A DNA stretch of 64,000 nt from Paramecium pentaurelia (lineage: Eukaryota; Ciliophora; Oligohymenophorea; Peniculida; Parameciidae), in the NCBI GenBank assembly GCA_905183005.1, contig CAJJDO010000033.1, positions 191,820 through 255,819 of the forward strand, given 5' to 3'. Of the stretch, positions 10,873 through 23,866 are shown in pieces (the first letter of the stretch is position 1; every line of letters begins with the position of its first letter). The notes under the pieces are model-generated. The model searched no databases. It was not told the origin of the DNA and saw only the letters and a list, made by a program, of their open reading frames with translations. The position numbers and the translations under genes are program-made.

Positions 10873-13344
10873 TCAATCATTACGCATAGGGGTTTGATAA
10901 GTGATATAAGGAGATTGATATCCTCTCATGACTGATTATTAGACTCCTTCAAGATCGTCCCAAACTCTAGTTGACATACCTGGATGATGCTATGGTGTTT
11001 TTCCAACTTGAAGATGTGAATTAGAAGATTCAGATTTAATACATTCTAATGGAACTTTAACAACTAAATTTTTAGCTGATAATTAGATTGTTGCAACTCT
11101 ACTTGTAACTTCTTATACCATTCCTCTATAAGATTACCATTATCCTTTACGAATGGTAACCATCTATCCTCTTAGATTTTTCCAATCTTCATTTGGTATT
11201 TGGGATTAAGTATTTACTACAACAGGTTCTGGCTTTTTAGATGAAGACACTAAACCACAATTATTGGCTTTTTCTATGATTACACCTTAAGTATTGTCGA
11301 ATTTACCATTAAATAAGAATAAATAATCTCTATATACATGTAAAACAGTTGCTTTATTATCTAAATGAATATATATAAAATAAAATACTTTTATAGAAAC
11401 CATCCAGAATTACTACTAGATCTTATTATCTAATATCATTACAATACATATTTTTGACTACATTATTTCTAGTGTTGATAGAATTTCTGATAGCTAATTT
11501 ATTGATAGTTTTGATTTGATTAGTTAAATCAAGTATACTGACTTCATTATTGGAAATGTTGAGTATGCATCCAATATCATTATCAATCAATCCAAACTTT
11601 ACTAAATCATTTCTTCTGAATCCTGTTTTCTATTATTCTGCTCCATTATCAGGATTCTCTTCTATATCCATTTTTTTAATGACATTTTTTTAAGATTAGA
11701 GATCTGAGATCAAGGCATCAACAATTCTACCAGCTTCAGTTGATATTTAGGCAGTCAAATCATCCATTTTAATAATAGTACCACTTAATCCAATATTAGG
11801 TCCTGAAACAATAGAGACTTATTAATAAAGTTTAAATGCTAATTTAGCATCATTTATTGATAGTCTATATTCAGTTTACTTTGTTTCAAAAGTAGTTTTA
11901 TTTTTAATAGTTTTAATGACAATCAGTATATTTTGATCTTCTAGTATTTATACAACTTTATATCTTGAAGCTTTAGTTTAATCTTGATTTTAATTAAGAG
12001 TAACATAATCTCCAACTTGGATTTTAGACTTTTATTCTACTACTTATTTTAAACTGGAGTGTAATTTCTATAATATCAATCGATAATCTTAGACATCTGG
12101 ATAAAAGTATTATAAATCTTCAACAGTAGGTTTAATATTTCCAGTAAGAACTTGATGAACAGGAAGAGTAATAATTTCAAATCCATCTTTTTTTGCAGAA
12201 GTCCATTCATCTCTAATAGAAATATAAAAGAATTATGATGTAGGTTCATCATTATCATCATGATTTGATTTCTTACTCATTTAAATAGGAATTTTAGGTC
12301 CTCGAATAAATTTTTTTTATTCTTAAAGATATTTTACTCTTTTTAAAAACTTAAATTTGCTTCCTCTTTAAAATGGTTCATTATCTTCAATTGGTGGTTC
12401 ACCTTCTTCTTCTTTCATTTGGAAGCGGGATTAATCTGCATTTGAATTATTCTTTTTAGAATTCTTTTTTTTATTTTCTTCATCTTCTTCAATAGATTTC
12501 ATTAATAATTTTTATCTAGGTACAACTTTGAGTTTGATTAGTTTTCTTTCTTAATCTACTTACATAACTCTAGCTAAATCTCCAGAGTAAATATTGTGTT
12601 GTCTAACTCTTACCCATTGTCCTTCTTCAATATCTATTTATTCAACTTCAGGAGGCTGAAACATATTTGGACATTGTTCAGATTCAACCAATTCAGGTGG
12701 GGATTATCTTACAATAACTAGACCTTCGATTGCTCTCATAACATGTTATTCAAAATAGGCTTCAATGAATATTGCTGCTGGGAATTTCTTGAGTGAAAAG
12801 ACTGAAACTATTTCAAGTGGATTAGTATCTATTAAGTGATTATGTTTAAACATGATTGAAGTCACAGCTTCCTACTCTTTACCCTTATTACATGAAACAC
12901 GCCAGAACTATTATATTAATTATTGAATACTTTAGGATCTCTTAGTCCTGGTTTCTCAATTTCATCTTCTGATTTTTCTATCTCTTCTACATTTAAAACA
13001 TCTCCATTTTCATATCTCTCTTCTATATCTCTAACAATATCTTTATGATGTTTTCGTTTTAGTTCATCATGTTTATAATACTTTTCCTATTATCCTTTGC
13101 TAATTTCTCCTTTAACATCATCATCTGATTCATTTTCAGATGTTTCTGAGGCTTCTGTGTCAATAAATTTTTGTTTATTCAATCTTTTCTTCTTTTAATT
13201 CTTTTATTTTTTAAGCAATTTCTTATTCTTTGATTTTTTGAATTGATTTGATTCTGAAGAATCTTGGATGTCTTCAATTGAATCTATAGATGACTAACTT
13301 TTGTCATCTTAATCACTTCGATAATCATCATTTTTTGCACTCAT
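10873..13344 (-). CDS. SPT5: Transcription elongation factor SPT5
   Basis: 806 aa, introns 11361-11388 and 12908-12930. Domain order fits SPT5: an acidic, Lys-rich N-terminus (Ser/Asp/Glu runs), the NGN domain (FPAAIFIEAYFEQH, MRAIEGLVIV), then several KOW segments, for example EGQWVRVRQHNIYSGDLARV, KIQVGDYVTL, VSIVSGPNIGLSGTI, DLVVILDGF and MVTIRKGQWQSYRGMV. The tail ends with a short Gly/Pro/Tyr region rather than long CTR repeats. SPT5 pairs with SPT4 on RNA polymerase II and supports processivity. The first intron (near the N-terminus) completes FWRVSCNKGKE; the second falls inside a KOW domain. It is somewhat shorter than animal SPT5, mainly at the C-terminal repeat region. Confidence 0.95.
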
Positions 13345-13447
13345 TAATTAAATTAATTAATTTACAAAGTATTTAAAATTTATGAAGTCTCAATATTTAA
13401 AGGTTTATATTATTTTATTTTATATATATATCAATTATCAAATATCC

Positions 13448-14648
13448 TATATTATATATAACTCAAATAAATATTAATAATCTCACATCTCTTTTACCAA
13501 TCCGTAATAACATATATTTATTATGCAACAATTAAGTTTAATCTAACTAATCCACTTTTTAATCATTAATTAATATTCCTCCTTATTGTAATAATCTTCT
13601 AATCTCTGACTTCGATGATCTTATTTTCAATAACACTTCTATCAATGCTGTCTACTTTGATACTCTTATTACTACATCCTTATCTATTTCCTCAGCTAAC
13701 TTCTCAAATTCTGCTGCACTCATATTCAACAATCTATCTCTTCTTAATCCATAAAGTATTTAATTTTTTTCAGCAGAATTCTCTTCTCTATAGATCATCT
13801 TCATTAATTCATCGTTTAAACATTTCTAAGCAATCCTCTTCTCAGGATTCTACTTATGTTATTCCATAATACTATTAATTTAATCCTCTTATAAGAATGT
13901 TAACATTAATAAGAAATCTTTTATTGAATCATCTGCTAAATTCAACAAATATTATTTCATATTGTGTTTTGAACTCACATCCAAAAATAATGCATTTCCT
14001 TCACTCTTCCCAAATTTCTATCCATTCTTATCAATTAATAAAGGAGTAGTTATCCCATACACTTACTTCTTATATTGTTTCTTTACGAAATCACAACCAT
14101 TTGTAATATTACCCCATTAATCACTTCCTCCTATTTGCAAGGTACAATTATATTTCTCATTCAAATATGCAAAGTCATAACTTTATAAAATTGTATAAAA
14201 GAACTCAGTCAAAGATAAACCATCATCACCACTATTTAATCTCTTATTTATATGATCTTTATTTAATAGACTATTCATTCTAAATTATCTTCCTACTTTA
14301 GAAACAAAATCAATTAACTTTGTCTCTCTATAAAAATCCATATTATCTAATATTTATAGGGGTTGCCCTATCTTTCCATGATTTGCAATATTCCCATACA
14401 CACTTTCTAATTAATTCCTTATTTTCTATAAATTCTCTTAGATCACAACCAAATCTGGCTCCTTTCGTTCTTCCATCTTAAAACTTGGGTCCCCCAATTA
14501 TACAGTTGCTCCTCCTACAATTGCTATTGGTTTGAAGCCTATTTAAGCAAGCCTTGCCAAATTGAGGATCGAAACAAAGTTGCCCAAATGCAATGAGTGT
14601 GCTGTAGGGTCAAATCCACAATAGACACTCCCTGATATAGGTATGCTA
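13448..14648. repeat. Copy 1 of 1201-bp direct repeat ending at N (assembly join)
   Basis: Positions 13448-14648 match 14650-15850 base for base as far as I checked, at a constant offset of 1202. The repeat ends exactly at the single N. This is best explained by two contigs whose ends overlap by 1.2 kb but were concatenated. Only one copy should exist in the genome. Confidence 0.9.
13463..14648 (-). pseudogene. 5'-truncated duplicate of tyrosyl-tRNA synthetase (assembly artefact)
   Basis: This carries the same coding sequence as the complete gene at 14665-15939 from the stop codon up to the residues just before ISGSVYCGF, where it is cut by the N. It lacks the mitochondrial presequence and start codon. 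It is not a real pseudogene: its boundary coincides with the assembly join and there are no disabling changes. Confidence 0.88.
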
Positions 14649-14649
14649 N
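14649..14649. other. Single-N join
   Basis: One N separates two copies of a 1201-bp repeat. It marks a scaffold join, not a real gap of known size. Confidence 0.9.
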
Positions 14650-15850
14650 TATATTATATATAACTCAAATAAATATTAATAATCTCACATCTCTTTTACC
14701 AATCCGTAATAACATATATTTATTATGCAACAATTAAGTTTAATCTAACTAATCCACTTTTTAATCATTAATTAATATTCCTCCTTATTGTAATAATCTT
14801 CTAATCTCTGACTTCGATGATCTTATTTTCAATAACACTTCTATCAATGCTGTCTACTTTGATACTCTTATTACTACATCCTTATCTATTTCCTCAGCTA
14901 ACTTCTCAAATTCTGCTGCACTCATATTCAACAATCTATCTCTTCTTAATCCATAAAGTATTTAATTTTTTTCAGCAGAATTCTCTTCTCTATAGATCAT
15001 CTTCATTAATTCATCGTTTAAACATTTCTAAGCAATCCTCTTCTCAGGATTCTACTTATGTTATTCCATAATACTATTAATTTAATCCTCTTATAAGAAT
15101 GTTAACATTAATAAGAAATCTTTTATTGAATCATCTGCTAAATTCAACAAATATTATTTCATATTGTGTTTTGAACTCACATCCAAAAATAATGCATTTC
15201 CTTCACTCTTCCCAAATTTCTATCCATTCTTATCAATTAATAAAGGAGTAGTTATCCCATACACTTACTTCTTATATTGTTTCTTTACGAAATCACAACC
15301 ATTTGTAATATTACCCCATTAATCACTTCCTCCTATTTGCAAGGTACAATTATATTTCTCATTCAAATATGCAAAGTCATAACTTTATAAAATTGTATAA
15401 AAGAACTCAGTCAAAGATAAACCATCATCACCACTATTTAATCTCTTATTTATATGATCTTTATTTAATAGACTATTCATTCTAAATTATCTTCCTACTT
15501 TAGAAACAAAATCAATTAACTTTGTCTCTCTATAAAAATCCATATTATCTAATATTTATAGGGGTTGCCCTATCTTTCCATGATTTGCAATATTCCCATA
15601 CACACTTTCTAATTAATTCCTTATTTTCTATAAATTCTCTTAGATCACAACCAAATCTGGCTCCTTTCGTTCTTCCATCTTAAAACTTGGGTCCCCCAAT
15701 TATACAGTTGCTCCTCCTACAATTGCTATTGGTTTGAAGCCTATTTAAGCAAGCCTTGCCAAATTGAGGATCGAAACAAAGTTGCCCAAATGCAATGAGT
15801 GTGCTGTAGGGTCAAATCCACAATAGACACTCCCTGATATAGGTATGCTA
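14650..15850. repeat. Copy 2 of 1201-bp direct repeat starting after N
   Basis: Second copy of the overlap. Its right flank continues naturally into the 5' end of the TyrRS gene, so this is the copy attached to the complete gene. Confidence 0.9.
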
Positions 15851-15939
15851 GGGGCTGTTGCTTAATATAGCAGTTTACGAGCTGTAAGGGTACTCAGAAC
15901 TGAACATTAATAGTATTAAGGCCTGATTCTTGATAGCAT
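14665..15939 (-). CDS. YARS2: Mitochondrial tyrosyl-tRNA synthetase, complete copy
   Basis: 424 aa in one exon. The first 25 or so residues (MLSRIRPQYYQ ...) are basic and hydroxylated like a mitochondrial presequence. The class I catalytic domain follows: YCGFDPTAHSLHLGN (HIGH motif as HLGN), GGATVQLGDP, LQIGGSDQWGNI and KFGKSEGN (KMSKS-like). The C-terminus has the S4-type tRNA-binding region (KSEIRRLLQQGGILIND). This is the bacterial/mitochondrial type of TyrRS, of usual length. The next in-frame Met lies well inside the catalytic domain, so the start at 15939 is firm. The start overlaps that of the divergent SNF1-type kinase by 2 nt. Confidence 0.93.
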
Positions 15940-17275
15940 GTTAAAATATCAATTTGGTTAGAAAATTGGAGAAGGCACTTTTGCATAGGTCTATATTGGG
16001 GCTTGCAATAATGAATAAGTATATTAGTAACAATATAGCTTAAGGTGGCCATTAAAGTACTTCAGAAAGAGTCTCTAAAGACTGATCGGGACAAATTTAG
16101 AGTAAATAAGGAGATTGAATTACTAAATAAGGTCAATCATCCAAACATTGTTAAGATGAAGGAAGTAATGTAATCATACTTAGAGTATAGATTGTGGAGG
16201 ATGAAGAGTAGATATATTTGATAACTGAGTATGTTTCTGGAGGAGAATTGTTTGATTATATTGTAGAATAACAGAGGTAAATACAATAATAATATTGTAG
16301 ACTTACAAATGGGGAAGCTAGACATATAATTAGATAATTGATAAATGCAATTGAATATTTGCATAGTTTAGGCATTATTCATAGGGACCTTAAGCCAGAA
16401 AATATTCTAATGAGAGATAATGGAGATATTTGTTTAATAGATTTTGGTCTTTCAATGGAAGTCACAAAAGGATAGTTATTAGTAACAGCTTGTGGAAGTC
16501 CTTGTTATGCTGCTCCTGAAATGTTAGAAGGCAAAAATTATGATGGTACAAAAACTGACATTTGGAGTTGTGGGGTAATTCTTTATGCTATGCTATGTGG
16601 TTATTTGCCTTTTGATGAGGAAAATACATAAGTAATATTTTAGACATTATATTTCAGGATTTATATGAGAAGATTAAATTATGTTAATATACTATTCCTA
16701 ATTCATTGCATGAAGATGCTAGGGATCTTATTAGCAAAATTCTAGCTAAAGATGATTAAAGAATCAATATAGAGTAGATAAAAAATCATCGATTCTTTTT
16801 AAATGATGATGAATAATAGAATAGTAATGAGTTGTCAATTGAATAAATTGAATAGCCTGTTGAAGATTAAGAAAATTTATATAACTAAAATTAATAAGCA
16901 TCCTTTATTTAATCACAACATTAGGAAGAAGAAACTGTTGAATATATTCATCCAATATAAGAAATTTAGAATAGACCTAGAGGACATACATTAAAAAGAG
17001 AATCTATAATGAATGAATTGGAAGTCAATATAAATACAATATAACCAAAAAATAAATTTGAAATACCAATTCCTAGTAGAGATAAAAAAAACTTGAAAAC
17101 TATTGAAGAAGCATTTTAGATAATCCAAGAATCTTCTAGATAAAAAGATAGAAAGATTACAGAGGAATAGCAATAATTATAAATTTAATTGCCTAATAAG
17201 CCAGCTATGAAAATCAACACTAATAAACCATATACTAAAATTAAGTATGTACAAACTATTAGATATCGTAATTGA
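15938..17275 (+). CDS. SNF1/AMPK-type Ser/Thr protein kinase
   Basis: 411 aa from five exons (introns 16019-16044, 16165-16190, 16277-16300, 16631-16656). The kinase domain begins at residue 4: IGEGTFAQVYIG, VAIKVLQKE, HRDLKPENIL, CLIDFGLS, ACGSPCYAAPEML, TDIWSCGVILYAMLCGYLPF, and a C-lobe ending RINIEQIKNHRFF. The activation loop and APE region are of the CaMKL/SNF1 type (ACGSP.Y..PE). The C-terminal 150 residues are charged and Gln-rich with no clear domain; no UBA or KA1 domain is evident. All four introns fall inside the kinase domain. The domain starts right at the Met, so no later start is possible. The third intron is 24 nt and stopless. Confidence 0.92.
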
Positions 17276-17292
17276 TGTGTTTTTTATTAATA

Positions 17293-18083
17293 TCACTTCA
17301 ATTTTAAAACTAAAATTGTGACTAATACTCCTACAAGTATAATTGTCAAAAGTCCTATTATTAACCATTTCTTATTTGCCGACTTTTAAGAGTCTTGGGC
17401 TTCAACTAATTCTACATTAACTTTAATTAAGTTTTTGTTTGTAGTTTATTGATTTGTATCAATTAGATCAAGAACTTCATCTGCTTTATGAACTTCTAAT
17501 GCTAATTCTCCAACTAATTTATTTAACATTTAAGCTTCATGATCCTTTTTAAAATAAAAATAATGAATACAATTTTTTGAATATCTTCCTATCTTTCTCT
17601 TATTACTTAATTCTCAATATCATATTAATTATGCATTAATTACTCTTACAATTCATCTATAGGTTTTGGTTTAGGGTCATTCCATCTACCTTATTAATTT
17701 GTTGCTAATGTCTTTCGTTTTTCTTGTAATTTTTGTTCCAATAATTTACAAATCTGAGTAAATTTTTCGATTTCTTTTTTATAGAATTACTTAATTTATT
17801 TCATTCTTTAATAGCTTTATTTGGGTAATACCTTTGTTATCGACCTGTAAGATGTCCAGTATTATTATCAAGTCTTTGGATATTGTTTTAGATTTATTTA
17901 AAAAGATTTTATATCTGATCTTGTAAATCAACGATATCTTAACCAACACTTGAATTTGAGACGTCTTTATTATCTTAATCAAATTGATCAATATTATCAT
18001 GTAATTCAGTCAATTGAGATTAAACTTACTAATATTTTATATTGTATTACTTCCACTAGTTTATTAAATGTATTATCTTCCAT
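17293..18083 (-). CDS. Tail-anchored SNARE protein
   Basis: 238 aa, introns 17545-17570, 17806-17831, 18029-18050. The N-terminal half is helical (a possible Habc-type bundle). The C-terminal half has a SNARE-like heptad region (MLNKLVGELALEVHKADEVL then LIKVNVELVEA). It ends with a 23-residue hydrophobic anchor and only a few luminal residues (LKLK). This is the architecture of syntaxin-type or other Q-SNAREs that drive membrane fusion; the sub-class (Qa, Qb or Qc) is not certain. It is convergent with the SNF1-type kinase, with just 17 bp between the two stop codons. Confidence 0.82.
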
Positions 18084-18143
18084 TTATAATTAATAAATAA
18101 AATGAATAATCAATAAAACTGTTATTTTCCATTCAAAGATTCT

Positions 18144-18785
18144 ATGCCTCCATATTAAAATAAATAATTATCTGAAAGTAACATATTGCAGGAAGAGATT
18201 CTAACATTATAGGAATAATTTGATTAGGCTATAGAAAGCAATAAGGAACTTTAATATAAAAATGAGGAGCTTGATACATAAGTCTCTATTTTAAAATAAT
18301 AACTCTATCAAAAAGATTAAGAATCCAATACTTTAAGGTAGTTATTTTAATTTAAAATTTTGTAATAGAAAAATACTTGAAAATTAAAGAATTTTTTCAT
18401 TAGACTAATCTGATTTAAAGAATAATTTAATAGAAGTACAAGTGACTAATCAAAAATTATTAAAGTAATTAGATTAGTTGAAATAAAATAGATAAATTTT
18501 TGATATAGAAGTAAGAATTAAATAAGATAGTTTTAGTGTAAAACAAATATATCTTAAAATATAAGGTAAGAAATGATTCGTTTAAGTTGGTATTAAACAA
18601 TAGATAATTTATAATTATAATATAAATGGAATAATAAGATATTTGAAATTAAAGGATATGGAGAAATAAATAATAATTTATTTACATTCTTTTAGAAATG
18701 TGAATTATCTAATATTCCATTAAAAGAATAGAAACCTTAGATTATATCAAAAGAATATGAGTTATTTATAATAATCCAAATTTGA
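18144..18785 (+). CDS. Small coiled-coil protein, exon structure partly inferred
   Basis: The Met at 18144 opens a strong coiled coil (SESNILQEEILTLQEQ, LQYKNEELDTQVSILKQQ, LLKQLDQLKQ). The introns that keep the frame open are 18338-18368 (31 nt, long for this window) and 18511-18530 (20 nt, GTAAG donor). An optional 21-nt intron at 18566-18586 leaves the frame unchanged. The protein is then 189-196 aa and ends with TGA at 18783-18785. Its C-terminal half (KIFEIKGYGEIN onward) is not recognised. Function unknown. The first coding half is secure, the second less so. It starts 60 bp from the divergent SNARE start. Confidence 0.55.
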
Positions 18786-18820
18786 TATTTGATTTAAAAA
18801 AATTAATTTTTTAATTCTGG

Positions 18821-21800
18821 ATGAATAGAGTCATTAGATTTGGATTTGCTACTTATGAGTCATTAATATAGAAATTAAGCAGTGCTGATAGTCCTTCATC
18901 TATCTTACAAATATTCTAACAAAATAAAGATTTATTTAAACAAGAGCATGTGGTGTTATCATTAAGAATGTTAGGTAGATATAGTAGATAATTGGGTCAT
19001 GATAACAATTATTCAGAATTAACTGGAAAGTTGAATGATATTGTAGATTAATTAACAGAATATGGTACATATTGTATATGATATATTAAGATGTAATTGA
19101 TGTATTGTTTTGGTTGAGAAAATTTAGATAAAATAAAATACCTACCAATTTCCAATAATCAGCTTAAATAAAACTATTTTAAAGAATATAATAGATGTCA
19201 GAGAGTTAAATGTTCTCATTTAGAAATATGTGTAATGTTTATTTTGATTTATCACTTCTTAATCATTCTAATGACTAATTAGCAAAATCAATTGCTGAAT
19301 AACTTCTTACTACAAAGTAGCTTTCGCCATTTTTAGTCATTTAATTATTCAGTTCCCTTGTAGTTAGAGTAAATAATTGTGCACTTTCAAAGAATGATAT
19401 TTAAATACTTAACAATGCAGTTAAAGCAGTTGAAGGTCTTTTAGAAGAATTAGATATTGAATAAGTAATATATAATATTTATTTAGAAATCTTTACTTTT
19501 CAAAAGTCTAGCTGAAATACAATTTTAAAATATAGGACCAAAATATTCACTTCCTAATTTAGTAAAATAAGTTAAGGAATTATTATTATAAAAAATAGAA
19601 TTATTATAGGAAGACTCTGTACTTAATATATTTAAGGCTTATTAAAGTTTACCAAGATATTTTGATTAGGATCTTGTAAAAGAATTAAGAGACATGATAG
19701 TAACAACTATTGAATAGAATCCAAATAATTTATCATCAAAATTCTTAGTACTTTTAGTTGAAAGAATTACAAATAATAATAATTAAAAATTCCCTTAAGA
19801 TTTAATGAAGAAAATTATTGGGGAATTGACATAGAGAATAGTGAAGAAGGAAATAGAAACATCATTATTAGGTTAATTAAGTAATAGTGTTTTGTCATAT
19901 AAAAAATTTGATGAATTAACAACAGCTTTAAAAGAAAGTGGAGAAACTAATGTTAAAATCCTTAATTATTTGTATTTAAGTGGAGTTAATATGAAAGATT
20001 ATATTGAATAATTTGTTTAAAATTAAGAATCAAAGAGAATAAATACTTATAATGCTTTACATTATTTAATTTATGCTCAAAGAGATGCATAAGAACATGT
20101 TGAAAAATTCATGACAATTTGTAAATCAGTTATTTAATCAAATCCACATTCACTTTTAAAAACTATACTTGATATTAAAATCAATACTTAAATTAAATAT
20201 TAAATATAAGAGGATGCATTTATGTAAGTTATTGAAGATGTGAAATCAAAAAAAGTTGAAATCTTTAAAGTTTTAAAGGAATTGCTCAATTCATGCATTA
20301 ATCATAAATGTAAATAAGCTTTATTACAATTAAGTGAATAATCAGAAAATAAAATATAAGCTAAATTAATATTAAGTAAAGTGATTGGTGATTAGGAATA
20401 ATTTGATTCTGATAAATTATCAATAATTTTATAATTGATATAAAAGGATCCAAAGAATATTCCAATTTTCAAACTTGTTGATTATTTAACATAGAATGTG
20501 TAAAATTTATATGGATTAGTAAGAAGTGATCAAATATAATGGGTTTGTTAAGTATTATTAATTGCTTATCAAAATTAACCATAAGCAAGATTAAATGCAT
20601 TAGTCAATTTTGTTGAAAGATTTGAAAGTGCAGGTTACACTAGTAGATCAGTTTCTTAATTAGTTAAAAAAGTAGCTGAAATATTTAGAGAAGCTAATCC
20701 TACAAGTCCATATCCAGATTCATCTTTTGTTTAAATAATGATTAGTTTTAATCTAATGACACCTGAAGATGCTGTTATTTAATTGAATAATGAAAGATCT
20801 TATTAATATCTCAAAGTTTAATTATGTGGTATTGCATTACAATTAGATAATCCACCAGAAAATGTTATATAATTAAGAGATAAAATTAAAGCTGATTGTT
20901 AATTTGATGCAGAAGAAATGAAAATTAGATAAATTTAAGAAGCATCTACTTTAGTAAAATTATCACCTAATGAAATTGATAAAATTAAAAATCAAATTAG
21001 ATTATAAGCATCAAAATTATCACCAAGATAATATTTTGATTTGGTTATGAATTCCAAAGAAATTATGATCATTAAGGAATTAGCCTATATCTTTCCATAA
21101 ATTGGTATTAAATTAGGAATTGTTAAATTAATTAAAGTTGTTGAAAAGTTTTAAAAAAATCAAGCTGCAAATTAGATGATCTATAATATTTTATTAGAAT
21201 AATATGGATTTTAATTCAATTCTACTTTTAATGAATTGAGATGCCAAATTCTCACTCTTTTGGCAAATGGTAAACTTAAATAAGTTGATGTATTTTTAAA
21301 AACACTTGAAAAAATTAATAGATCTCCTTAATTTTATAAGACTTTCTTTGGTGATATTTTAGAAGCTTTGATATAATTAGGTATTACTGAACCTGAAATT
21401 GTATAATTAATTAAGTCTATGGTTGAAAAATAAAATCTAAGTAATTATTCTACTTTGAAATTAATTCATTATTATGTTTTAACTAATCAACCACTTGAAG
21501 AAATAGAGAAAGCAGCAAAATCATTGGAAACCTTTAAAACTAAAGAGACATACAGAATTGGCTTTATCTATGAGATATTAAAACGAGTATATCCAGAATC
21601 AAAAGCAACTTAAATTCATGAAGCCTTAATCAAAGAAGAGAAAAACACAATTATTTAAAGGAAAAATCAATATTCAGTTGAATATATTTAAAAACTTTTA
21701 CAAGCTGTAGGAGTATAAACAGAAATTAATCATTCAATAGATAAAGTTCAAATTGAAATTTATCTACCTTAAACGTATTATATCTATTTAATATTAGTCA

Positions 21801-22157
21801 ATAATCTATTCTAATTTTAACTGGATATAACTTAAATTATGACAAAATTTCATTGAATGGACAAGGCATTCTATAAAAGAAATTATTATCCCTTGTTTCT
21901 AAATAAGTATGCTCAATCAATTTTAAAGAATTGTTTGATATAACTAATTATGAGGATAAAGTTAAATATTTATAAAATTAAGGTATTTAATTTATTTAAT
22001 TTTAGGAATTTAAATTACTGTTGATCCTACTTAAGTTGATTTTAGTGATGTTAAATAAATTGAAAAGAAAGAAAATTAAAAAAAATAAAATCATAAAAAG
22101 TCGTAACATTAACAAAATGACCAAGATGAAACTCTTGAACATATAGAAGGATAATGA
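18821..22157 (+). CDS. Large helical-repeat protein with RAP-like C-terminus, probably mitochondrial
   Basis: 1080 aa, introns 19065-19090, 19465-19486, 21775-21797, 21983-22005. The N-terminus (MNRVIRFGFATYE) resembles a mitochondrial presequence. Nearly all of the protein is alpha-helical with repeated 35-40 residue units (for example HVVLSLRMLGRYSRQLGH), like the tetratricopeptide-type repeats of organellar RNA-binding proteins. The end has GILQKKLLSLVSKQV, then F.ELF, then KVKYLQNQG, similar to the RAP domain of FASTK-like proteins. Such proteins bind and process organellar RNA or sit in mitoribosomes. The RAP call is by pattern only. A basic, Gln-rich tail of about 50 residues closes the protein. 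Confidence 0.72.
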
Positions 22158-22202
22158 GTTCTTTAGTATTTCTGTTAAATATTAATAAAATAAAATATTT
22201 AT

Positions 22203-23827
22203 TCAAGTTATGTTATTCAAATTTTGTTAGTATATCTCCTAAAATAAATTAATTGGTATCATTTATAAGAGTCCTAAATTTTCATATAATTCCTATGATA
22301 AATCATTTTACAAAATGATTTCTGCTATTTCCTCTTATTATTTTATTTATTATCTTTATTAGTCACTTACATAAGTTACTATGTAAGCATTATTTTTGGA
22401 TAATCTCATAACCTCACTTTCAGATATCTACTCTACAATAGAATCATTATATTAAAACCATTGTTATTTTGAAAAGTTATAAATATAAATAAAATAATGA
22501 CCTTAATTTGCATTTCCTAAATGAATAACAATGCTATGTAGATAGTATTTTTTAAAGCAGAATTATGATAATTATTGATTTAACCATCTATATTCTCCTT
22601 TCTTATTGTCGTTTTAAACTGATTATTATACTTTTAATAAATCTAAATCTAATGATAATTATTAAACCATGATATCATTTTAAAGGACTCTATAATAATC
22701 AATGATTTCTTGAAATGATGAAATCTATTTTTAAACTATGAAATTATATTATAAATAATTATACCTTTTTAAGGATCTAAATTTGTTTTTATCTATTGAT
22801 TATCATTTATATTACCATTAAAACGTTGAAATAAATTATTTACCTAATAGATATCTTTTAGTATAAAATCAATATAGATTTCTTAATGCAAAGTAAAATC
22901 TTAAGTTAATTTGACCATATTTTAAATATTTCTATTATATTAATATCTTGAAATTTAAAAAAAAAGATTTTCTGGAATATTTGTTAATTTTTATTATTAA
23001 AATTCATTATATAATGTATTGTATATATTACTATAATTTAGATTTGCAGGTATAAAAATTTAATGTTATTTTGTTTAATATCTTAAAACAAATTATTAGT
23101 TTAACATTTGATTTGTAAAGAAATCTTTAACATTTAAATTAGATTGATTTTAAGATGATTAATGTTATTTCTCTTATAAAGATTAATCTACTTTTTATAA
23201 GAATAATTCACATAGTTCTGTGAAATCTTACTAATTTCCTACTAATTTAATATCTTGTGAATCCCAACACATAAATTAAAGTACTTCGCTGGCATCATAA
23301 TAATTTTAATTTGAAATAAGTAAATTTGCAAACAACTTCTAAAGTGAATTCAAAAAATTATCATATTTCTAAATGAGAAATAAAGTTTACATCATTGCAA
23401 TATTGTACTTTATAATTAAATATTGTCTTAACAAATATAGGATTATTTAACATCAATTATAATAGTGAATTAAAATAGCAAATATTACCAATATTGACTA
23501 AACCAACTGGAATAAATGTAAATTTGCTTCTTCTTTTAGTAGAATTTTATATCTGACTATATTAAAAATTATTACATCATAATATTAATTTGTATTCTAT
23601 TGTTATTATAAATTATTTTAGTTTTAATTGTTCTAAATCTCAGAATGAACTATTTAATATAAATCATTGTAATTATTTTTGGCAAAGGCTAAGTATTGAT
23701 TTAGATTTTTATTATCACCAAATAAATTAGTTGCTTAAATTGCTAAAATACTCTATTCATAAGTATAACCAGCTTCCATCAATTGTCTAGTGACATTTTC
23801 ATTTATAATGATATTTTAACTATTCAT
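22203..23827 (-). CDS. USP-family ubiquitin-specific protease
   Basis: 516 aa, introns 22736-22764, 23369-23390, 23553-23575. The first 40 residues look UBA-like (VTRQLMEAGYTYEQSILAIQ). The Cys box is GLVNIGNICYFNSLLQ, with the nucleophile in CYFN. The His box is IHLGNANQGHYFIYIYN, followed by WFQYNDSIVEQIS. The UBA-plus-USP order recalls USP25/28. The 22-nt intron after the Cys box removes an in-frame TGA, giving KYDNFLNSLQKLFANLL. It would remove ubiquitin from substrates; the catalytic Asp/Asn is plausibly the N.D after W in the last box. Divergent from the HAD gene, 39 bp between starts. Confidence 0.88.
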
Positions 23828-23866
23828 GTCTATTACTTATTTTATTAATTAATAATAATCTTAAAA

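Noticed and set aside
13463..14648. Decaying TyrRS pseudogene next to its parent
   Set aside because: No difference from the intact copy was seen and the break coincides with the N; an assembly overlap explains it better.
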